From Xanthobacteraceae bacterium (GTDB lineage Bacteria; Pseudomonadota; Alphaproteobacteria; Rhizobiales; Xanthobacteraceae), in assembly GCA_030039655.1 (NCBI GenBank), contig JASHVC010000693.1, positions 1 to 6,049 of the forward strand: a stretch of DNA of 6,049 bases. The letters are read 5' to 3'. Under the pieces are notes generated by a model. That model was not told the DNA's origin, made no database searches, and worked only from the letters and a program-made list of their open reading frames with translations. The first letter of the stretch is position 1, and each line of letters begins with the position of its first letter. Below are positions 1-4,639 of the stretch, in pieces. Position numbers and translations under genes: made by a program.

Positions 1-48
1 AGAAGGACAGGATGAGGGGGCTCGGACGGTTCCAATAAATATTCCGGC

Positions 49-76
49 TCTGCAGATGGCTGCCGAATAGTATAAT
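49..76 (+). promoter_or_regulatory. Putative sigma-70-type promoter of the oxygenase gene
   Basis: A perfect TATAAT hexamer lies at 71-76. A -35 element is poor: TCTGCA at 49-54, with a 16-base spacer, matches only half of TTGACA. Upstream, 34-43 is an A/T run in otherwise G/C-rich DNA, which could act as an upstream element or an alternative -10. If TATAAT is used, transcription would begin near 82-85, on or next to the ATG at 85, giving a leaderless or nearly leaderless message. No Shine-Dalgarno-like sequence lies between 62 and 84, consistent with this. The rest of 1-84 shows no coding evidence. Confidence 0.4.
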
Positions 77-84
77 GTGCGGTC

Positions 85-1362
85 ATGACCACACACGAGC
101 AGAACGACTTCCTCACGCTGACCGGTCCCAGCACCCCCATGGGCGCGCTGATGCGGCGCTATTGGATCCCGGCGCTGCTGTCGTCGGAAATTCCCGAGCC
201 CGATTGCCCGCCGGTGCGGCTGAAGCTGCTGAGCGAGCGGCTGATCGCCTTCCGCGACACCGCCGGCCGAGTCGGTGTGATGGACGAATTCTGCGCCCAC
301 CGCGGCGTCTCGCTCTGGTTCGGGCGCAACGAGGAGCACGGTCTGCGCTGCCCCTATCACGGCTGGAAATACGACGTGAATGGGCAATGCGTCGAAGTAC
401 CGTCGGAGCCGGTCGAGAGCGGCTTCTGCAAGAAGATCAAGCTCACGTCGTATCCGTGCGTGGAAATGGGCGACGTGATCTGGGTCTATATGGGTCCGGC
501 TGAGAAGAAGCCGCCGCTGCCGAATTTCGAATGGGCAACCGTGCCGGCCGGGTCACGCTTCGTCAGCAAGCGCACGCAGGAATGCAACTGGCTGCAGGCA
601 CTCGAAGGCGGCATCGATTCGGTGCACGTGTCGTTCCTGCATCGCCACGATCTGCGCAGCGACCCGCTGCACGTGGGCCAAGGCGCCGAATTCACCCGCG
701 AGACGACCGTGCGTTTCGAGGTCATCGAGAACAAAGGCGGCATGGTGATCGGCGTGCGACGGCCGGCGACGCCGGGCAATCTCTACTGGCGCATCACCCA
801 ATGGGTGATGCCATTCCACACCATGATTCCACCCTACGGCGACAACGCGCTCAACGGCCACGCGTTCGTGCCGATCGACGACGAGAACTGCATGTCGTGG
901 TGCTTCACCTACCATCCGTCACGGCCGCTCTCGACCCACGAGCTTGAAGTCATGAGCAACGGCGGCGGCATTCACGTCAATCTCATTCCGGGCTCGTTCC
1001 GCCCCGTGGTCAACAAAGACAACGACTACATGATCGACCGCGTGGCGCAGAAGCATCACAAGTCTTACTGCGGCGTCAAAGGCATCGCCATGCAGGACGC
1101 CGCGATCCAGGAAAGCTGCGGACCGATCCAGGATCGCAGCAAGGAAAATCTGGTCTCGACCGACAACGGCGTGATCATGGCACGCGTGCGCCTGCGCAAG
1201 GCCGCGCTCGCCGCTGCAAAGGGCGAGGAGCCCGACGGTATCGATCCAGCGACGCACGCCGTACGCTCGGCCTCGATTGTGCTGCCGGAAGGCGCCAACT
1301 TCTACGAAGCCGCCGGCGACGCACTGAAGGCCAAGCGAGGCGTCGCGCACGCGTCGGTGTGA
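85..1362 (+). CDS. Rieske [2Fe-2S] non-heme iron oxygenase, phthalate 4,5-dioxygenase type
   Basis: This is the terminal oxygenase component of a Rieske-type aromatic ring-hydroxylating or O/N-demethylating system, 425 residues long and soluble. The Rieske domain (about residues 27-140) carries both cluster ligand pairs: C70-x-H72 (CAHRG) and C89-x-x-H92 (CPYHGWKYD). The C-terminal catalytic domain has the mononuclear iron motif D178-x-x-H181-x-x-x-x-H186 within GGIDSVHVSFLH, preceded by NWLQALE. Asp338 (in MQDAAIQES) is the likely carboxylate iron ligand, judged by position in the family. The N-terminal motif GPSTPMGALMRRYWIPALL and the size fit the phthalate dioxygenase/LigXa-like branch, which usually works with a separate ferredoxin-reductase; none is encoded here. 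The ATG at 85 is the first possible in-frame start because a TAA lies in frame at 73-75, and the N-terminus then matches the usual family start. No ribosome binding site is visible. The TGA at 1360-1362 overlaps an ATG at 1362. Family assignment is very secure; the substrate is unknown. Confidence 0.95.
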   Translation: MTTHEQNDFLTLTGPSTPMGALMRRYWIPALLSSEIPEPDCPPVRLKLLSERLIAFRDTAGRVGVMDEFCAHRGVSLWFGRNEEHGLRCPYHGWKYDVNGQCVEVPSEPVESGFCKKIKLTSYPCVEMGDVIWVYMGPAEKKPPLPNFEWATVPAGSRFVSKRTQECNWLQALEGGIDSVHVSFLHRHDLRSDPLHVGQGAEFTRETTVRFEVIENKGGMVIGVRRPATPGNLYWRITQWVMPFHTMIPPYGDNALNGHAFVPIDDENCMSWCFTYHPSRPLSTHELEVMSNGGGIHVNLIPGSFRPVVNKDNDYMIDRVAQKHHKSYCGVKGIAMQDAAIQESCGPIQDRSKENLVSTDNGVIMARVRLRKAALAAAKGEEPDGIDPATHAVRSASIVLPEGANFYEAAGDALKAKRGVAHASV

Positions 1363-1439
1363 TGGCGCCTTCGAGCAAGGGTTATTAGATCATCGCCGCG
1401 GCAACACCCGATTCCGTCGCATTCTGGCCGGCCGCCGAA
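1362..1439 (+). other. Abnormal 5' end of the amidase reading frame
   Basis: An ATG at 1362-1364 overlaps the oxygenase stop (TGATG) and is in the amidase frame, but after eight codons (MAPSSKGY) it meets an in-frame amber TAG at 1386-1388. Beyond the stop the frame is open and reads IIAAATPDSVAFWPAAE before joining the LLAAYRQKTLSPVEV helix. AELLAAYR-type residues are normally part of the first helix of amidase-family proteins, so this stretch looks like true coding sequence. It contains no ATG, GTG or TTG in frame. An AAGGG at 1377-1381 sits 7 bases before ATC at 1389, where an initiator would be expected. Explanations are a non-AUG (AUC) start, a mutated or misread ATG, an amber mutation or sequencing error at codon 9, or genuine initiation at TTG 1440. 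Confidence 0.6.
1377..1381 (+). promoter_or_regulatory. Possible ribosome binding site (AAGGG) for the amidase
   Basis: AAGGG at 1377-1381 is the only good Shine-Dalgarno match before the amidase. It is well placed (7-base spacer) for initiation at 1389, an ATC codon. It is 58 bases from the TTG at 1440 and lies downstream of the ATG at 1362, so it supports neither of those. No purine-rich site precedes 1440. Confidence 0.4.
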
Positions 1440-2816
1440 TTGCTGGCGGCGTATCGGCAGAAGACGCTTTCGCCGGTCGAGGTGGCCCGCGCCGTGCTGG
1501 AGCGGATCGAGCGCCACAACAGCGCGGTCAATGCCTGGTGCCATCTCGACGCCGATGGGGCGCTGACGCGGGCGCGCGAATCCGAAGCGCGATGGATGGC
1601 AGGCGCGCCCATGGGCCTCGCCGACGGCATCCCGATCGGCGTCAAAGACAACATCCTCGTGGCCGGTATGCCAACGCGGTTCGGCTCGAAGCTTTTTTCC
1701 GACAGGCCAGCACGCCACGACGCGCCGGCCGTGGCACGGCTGCGCGAGCAAGGCGCCGTCATCCTCGGCAAGACCGCGATGCCCGAGATCGGCTGGAAGG
1801 CCGTCGGCGACAGCCCGTTGACCGGGATCACGCGCAATCCCTGGGACACGCGAAAGACGCCGGGCGGCTCTTCCAGCGGCGCGGTCGCCGCGACCGTACT
1901 CGGCATGGGCTCGATCCACCTCGGCACCGACGGCGGCGGCTCCATCCGCATTCCGTCATCGTTCACCGGCTGCTACGGCATCAAGCCGACACGCGGACGC
2001 GTGCCGTCCTGGCCGACCTCGCCGCTTGGGACCTTGGCGCATGTCGGACCGATGGCGCGATCAGTGGCCGACGCGGCCTTAGCGATGAGCATCATCAGCG
2101 GCTCCGATCTGCGCGACGTCTACGGTTGGATTTCGCCGCCGCCCGACTTCCGCAATGGCCTTGAGGACGGCGTACGCGGTTTGCGCATCGCCTATTCGCC
2201 GCGTCTCGGCTACGTGAAGCGCGTGCACCCAGAAGTCGAAGCGTCCGTGAAAGCTGCAGCGCATTTGTTTGAAAGCTTTGGCGCTCATGTGGAGGCGGCC
2301 GATCCTGACATCGGCGGCGATCCGATTGCGGCATGGGATACGCTGTGGTGGACATCGGCGGCGCTGAACTTGCGTCCGCATGGCGACAAGGTTCGCGAGG
2401 TTTGTGATCCAGACCTCGTCGCGGGCGCGGCACAAGGCCACGCCATTAGCGCTGTCGATTTCGTCAATGCGCAGCTCAAGCGCGCTGAAGTGTCGAACGC
2501 GCTGGCGCGGTTCTTTGAGCGCTATGACTTGTTGCTCACGCCGGCAATGCCACTGCCCGCATTTGAGGCCGACCATCTGGTGCCGCCCGGCGGCGAATGG
2601 GGCGAGCGCTGGACCGATTGGGCACCGTTCTCTTATCCGTTCAATCTCACCCAGCAGCCTGCTGCTTCGATACCCTGTGGACAAACGAGCGACGGTCTAC
2701 CGATCGGACTGCAGATCGTGGGCGCAATCGGCGCCGACGATCTGGTTTTGCGCGCGAGCCGCGCCTTCGAAACGGCGCAGCCAATTCTGGTACTGGGCGA
2801 GCCTCGGGTGCTTTAG
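1440..2816 (+). CDS. Amidase signature (AS) family hydrolase
   Basis: This cytosolic serine hydrolase hydrolyses a C-N amide (or ester) bond; family members include aryl/acyl amidases and GatA-like proteins. Numbering from TTG 1440 (458 residues), the unusual Ser-cisSer-Lys triad is complete: Lys69 in GVKDN, Ser144 in GGSSSGA and nucleophile Ser168 in GTDGGGSIRIP. The 75- and 24-residue spacings equal those of fatty acid amide hydrolase (K142/S217/S241). The C-terminus has the usual PAASIPCG and GLPIGLQIVG blocks. It follows the Rieske gene closely, so co-transcription is likely. The start is doubtful: TTG 1440 begins inside the first conserved helix and lacks a ribosome binding site. The reading frame is open back to 1389, and coding probably begins there, giving about 475 residues. 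The gene ends in tandem stops TAG-TAA (2814-2819). The last third uses noticeably more A/T-ending codons than the first. It is not GatA by context, since no gatB or gatC is adjacent. The substrate is unknown. Confidence 0.9.
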   Translation: MLAAYRQKTLSPVEVARAVLERIERHNSAVNAWCHLDADGALTRARESEARWMAGAPMGLADGIPIGVKDNILVAGMPTRFGSKLFSDRPARHDAPAVARLREQGAVILGKTAMPEIGWKAVGDSPLTGITRNPWDTRKTPGGSSSGAVAATVLGMGSIHLGTDGGGSIRIPSSFTGCYGIKPTRGRVPSWPTSPLGTLAHVGPMARSVADAALAMSIISGSDLRDVYGWISPPPDFRNGLEDGVRGLRIAYSPRLGYVKRVHPEVEASVKAAAHLFESFGAHVEAADPDIGGDPIAAWDTLWWTSAALNLRPHGDKVREVCDPDLVAGAAQGHAISAVDFVNAQLKRAEVSNALARFFERYDLLLTPAMPLPAFEADHLVPPGGEWGERWTDWAPFSYPFNLTQQPAASIPCGQTSDGLPIGLQIVGAIGADDLVLRASRAFETAQPILVLGEPRVL

Positions 2817-2834
2817 TAAAAGGGCGCGGCGACG
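2817..2834. other. Convergent intergenic gap without a recognisable terminator
   Basis: Only 18 bases separate the amidase stop from the stop of the converging binding-protein gene. It contains the second stop TAA (2817-2819) and a G/C-rich stretch, but no stem-loop with a T-run on either strand. Termination must lie within the opposing coding sequences, be Rho-dependent, or allow overlapping 3' ends. Confidence 0.6.
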
Positions 2835-3761
2835 TCAGCTCTTCCATAAGCTTCGAAATTGCGCGGCCACGAGCTGATCGTAGGCGAGCGGCTCCGTCAG
2901 CAGCCCGTTGGCCATCGCGAACTTGTTGATGCCATCGACGGCTTCGGCGGAAATGGTCGCGTCGTAAAACGGCGCATCGCGCGCGATGAGACCTGCGATC
3001 AGCGAGGCTGCTTCGGGCGCGAACAGACGCTCACCGATGGCGGTGGCGCGCGATGGGTCGGCCGCAAGCGCCTTCTGCGCTTTCACGATGGCGCGTACCG
3101 CGCCGGCGGCGACCTGTGGCTCTTCCTCGATCAACCTTTCGGTCGTGGTCAGTGCCGGGAAATTATAGAAACGCGCGCCGGGCGGACCGTCACCTCGGCG
3201 CAGATCGAGATGCAGCTTGGCGACGTCGAGTTTCTCGCCGATGGCGAGCCGCATGCCGTTGCCCCAGTAGGCCTCCGCCATGTCCTGAGCGAGCGCATCG
3301 ACGCCGACGCGGTATTTGAGATGTTCGTCCTCGGTAGTAGGCATCGGCACGATCGAAACGCGGTCGCGTTTGAGAGCGATGCCGGCCTGTTTGAGCAGGT
3401 GACGCAGCCCGACTTCCGGAAAGGCCGTCGATGCGGAAATGCGCAAGCCCTTGAGCGCATCGAGGTCGCCACGCTTGACGTCAAGGTCCGAGCGGACTGC
3501 CAAAAACCAGTAGGAATATTGCGCCAGCGCGCACAGCAACTTTGCGCCCTTCCAGCCCGGAAAGGCGCGGGTCGCCATATAGGCCGGTCCGCCGAGGAAA
3601 TGAACTTCGCCGTTGCGCAGTCGCTCCGGCCCATTGAGCGCGCTGTAAGCTCGCTCGACTTCAGCTTCGATTCCCTCTTCGCGGAAGAAACCTAGCTCGA
3701 CGGCCGCCGTGGCGACGAAATACGAAGGCGAGTCCAGGTCGGCGACCACAAGCCGAAACAT
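2835..3761 (-). CDS. SsuA/THI5/NMT1-type periplasmic-binding-protein-fold protein lacking a signal peptide
   Basis: This 308-residue protein belongs to the ABC-transporter substrate-binding fold of the SsuA/THI5/NMT1 type. The N-terminus (MFRLVVADLDSPSYFVATAA, then VELGFFREEGI) is the typical first strand and helix of domain 1. The hinge-like segment LALKGLRISAS-type (here DALKGLRISAS) and the tail ending FRSLWKS also fit. There is no signal peptide, lipobox or membrane segment. None can be gained by extension, because the aldolase stop TGA lies in frame one codon before the ATG. The product should therefore be cytosolic, unlike classical binding proteins, and no permease or ATPase gene is in view. 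A GGAG sits 9 bases upstream. Known cytosolic members of this fold include fungal THI5 and 4,5-dihydroxyphthalate decarboxylase, but neither is clearly matched: the THI5 cysteine cluster is absent. It could be a ligand sensor, a divergent enzyme, or a protein exported another way. Fold confidence is high; function is unassigned. Confidence 0.85.
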   Translation of the reverse strand: MFRLVVADLDSPSYFVATAAVELGFFREEGIEAEVERAYSALNGPERLRNGEVHFLGGPAYMATRAFPGWKGAKLLCALAQYSYWFLAVRSDLDVKRGDLDALKGLRISASTAFPEVGLRHLLKQAGIALKRDRVSIVPMPTTEDEHLKYRVGVDALAQDMAEAYWGNGMRLAIGEKLDVAKLHLDLRRGDGPPGARFYNFPALTTTERLIEEEPQVAAGAVRAIVKAQKALAADPSRATAIGERLFAPEAASLIAGLIARDAPFYDATISAEAVDGINKFAMANGLLTEPLAYDQLVAAQFRSLWKS

Positions 3762-3764
3762 CGA

Positions 3765-4550
3765 TCATCGCTCCGCCAAGGCCCGCTTGCGCCACAGCGC
3801 CCACGGCCGCGCCGAGGCGTTGAGCATCGCGTGGTTGCTGGTGAGCGCTTCGGCGCGGGTCATGAAATTGATCGGACCCCCGATGGTGTGGGCCGCAAGC
3901 TGCTGGCGCGCGTTGATCTCGGTGTAATAGGCGCGAAACACGGCGTTGGGCAACGTCGGGCCCACCACGGAATCACCGTGGCCGCGCATGAGAATGACGG
4001 CGGCCTCGGGGCCGAGTTTTTGCGCCAGATCTTTACCGAGGCGCGGCGTGAGGATCATCAGGTCCGTGCCGTCGCCCGCGTGCTTTCTGATCTCGAACAA
4101 CGGCACACCGAGGCCGAGGAAGCCGGCGTTGTGCAAAAGCGGCCGGAGTTTTGCGCGCGTCACTGTGAACGGCACCACAGTTGGCGAATGGCTGTGCACC
4201 ACCGCATTCACGTCCGACCGTACTTTGTAGATTTCGCCGTGGATGAAGCGTTCGCGGTAAAGCAGTTTGCCCTCGTCCCTGGGATCGACGGCCTGGCTGT
4301 CGAGGTCGAGCAGCAGAATGTCGGCGGCGCGCACCGACTCGGGCGCGATCGAGCGCGAGATCAGATAACGGTGCGGATCGCGCGGGTCGCGCACGCTGAT
4401 GTGACCGAAGGCGTCGAGCACGCCGAGCCGCGCCAGCGTACGGTTGGCGGCCACGAGATCGTCAACCAGCTCGCGGTCGAGCGGATAGACCGACGATTTG
4501 CGCCGCGGTGCCGACACGCGCGATGCGGCTTTGGCAGGCATTGAAGGCAT
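3765..4550 (-). CDS. Class II aldolase/adducin-family protein (aldolase or decarboxylase)
   Basis: This is a zinc-dependent class II aldolase-fold enzyme, cytosolic. Numbering from the ATG at 4550 (261 residues), the metal ligands are His119 and His121 (VVHSHS) and His191 (RGHGD). Glu100 lies 19 residues before the first histidine, exactly as catalytic Glu73 and His92 do in L-fuculose-1-phosphate aldolase. GHISVRDP is the phosphate/substrate loop. Members cleave sugar phosphates or decarboxylate aromatic and keto acids; as I recall, 3,4-dihydroxyphthalate decarboxylases are among them, which would suit the nearby oxygenase. The frame stays open to an ATG at 4610 (281 residues), but the extra residues are basic and low-complexity, and that start would put the gene 29 bases from the divergent gene and across a palindrome. 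ATGs at 4550 (GAAG 9 bases upstream) and 4541 (MPAKAAS) are more likely. It forms a two-gene unit with the binding-protein-fold gene, in the same frame. The substrate is unknown. Confidence 0.9.
   Translation of the reverse strand: MPSMPAKAASRVSAPRRKSSVYPLDRELVDDLVAANRTLARLGVLDAFGHISVRDPRDPHRYLISRSIAPESVRAADILLLDLDSQAVDPRDEGKLLYRERFIHGEIYKVRSDVNAVVHSHSPTVVPFTVTRAKLRPLLHNAGFLGLGVPLFEIRKHAGDGTDLMILTPRLGKDLAQKLGPEAAVILMRGHGDSVVGPTLPNAVFRAYYTEINARQQLAAHTIGGPINFMTRAEALTSNHAMLNASARPWALWRKRALAER
3771..3774 (-). promoter_or_regulatory. Ribosome binding site (GGAG) inside the aldolase 3' end
   Basis: On the minus strand GGAG (3774-3771) lies 9 bases before the ATG at 3761, inside the last codons of the aldolase-fold gene. 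It supports independent, probably coupled, initiation of the downstream gene rather than read-through of the TGA between them. Confidence 0.6.
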
Positions 4551-4581
4551 TCCAAGACGCTTCGGGGCGCGGACCGTAACA

Positions 4582-4603
4582 ACTTTCGAGCCGGCTCGGA
4601 AGT
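4582..4603. promoter_or_regulatory. 22-base palindrome, candidate operator between divergent genes
   Basis: ACTT-T-CGAGCCGGCTCG-G-AAGT is an inverted repeat centred between 4592 and 4593. Ten of 11 base pairs match and the inner 12 bases (CGAGCCGGCTCG) are a perfect palindrome; the one mismatch is 4586/4599. It sits between the ATG of the thiamine enzyme (4640, +) and the probable start of the aldolase-fold gene (4550, -), where a dimeric repressor or activator could govern both directions. It would overlap the -35 region of the weak plus-strand promoter suggested at 4609-4614. If the aldolase gene starts at 4610, the palindrome lies in its codons 3-10 instead. The regulator is not in the window. 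Confidence 0.5.
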
Positions 4604-4614
4604 GTGCCATAACG
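4585..4614 (+). promoter_or_regulatory. Weak candidate promoter for the thiamine-enzyme gene
   Basis: CATAAC at 4609-4614 matches four of six positions of TATAAT, and TTCGAG at 4585-4590 is a poor -35 with an 18-base spacer. Transcription would start near 4621, leaving a leader of about 19 bases that includes the ribosome binding site. The match is weak and mainly supported by location. Confidence 0.2.
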
Positions 4615-4625
4615 CTGGGCTCGTC

Positions 4626-4631
4626 GAAGGA
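4626..4631 (+). promoter_or_regulatory. Ribosome binding site (GAAGGA) for the thiamine enzyme
   Basis: GAAGGA ends 8 bases before the ATG at 4640. It is the strongest Shine-Dalgarno match in the window and fixes that start codon. Confidence 0.75.
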
Positions 4632-4639
4632 CCGCCTGC

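Noticed and set aside
34..56. Short palindromes upstream of the Rieske gene (AATA-AA-TATT at 34-43, TCTGCAGA at 49-56)
   Set aside because: Arms are only four bases and do not extend, so they are compatible with chance.
75..503. 142-codon plus-strand frame starting at ATG 75
   Set aside because: It overlaps the Rieske gene in another frame, its ATG lies within the TATAAT element, and the translation is unrelated to any family I know.
1302..1966. Two overlapping minus-strand frames (about 200 codons each) opposite the amidase start
   Set aside because: They are antisense to the amidase catalytic region, with low-complexity translations and no ribosome binding site.
2790..2870. Bidirectional terminator between the converging genes
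   Set aside because: No stem longer than a few bases followed by a T-run was found on either strand; GACGTC at 2831-2836 is just a 6-base palindrome.
2859..3695. 278-codon plus-strand frame opposite the binding-protein gene
   Set aside because: It is the antisense shadow of a gene with clear family features; the translation is Arg/Gly/Asp-rich and shows no recognisable domain.
2835..3761. Assignment as a THI5-type pyrimidine synthase supplying thiamine to the neighbouring thiamine-dependent enzyme
   Set aside because: The cysteine-rich motif of fungal THI5 proteins is missing; only one cysteine is present. The link would rest on the family name alone.
3765..3767. Selenocysteine or programmed read-through at the TGA between the two minus-strand genes
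   Set aside because: The downstream gene has its own ATG and GGAG site, the aldolase is of full family length, and no selenocysteine insertion hairpin is evident.
3831..4544. 237-codon plus-strand frame opposite the aldolase-fold gene
   Set aside because: It is antisense to a protein with conserved zinc ligands. The His/Arg/Glu-rich translation is typical of reversed G/C-rich codons.
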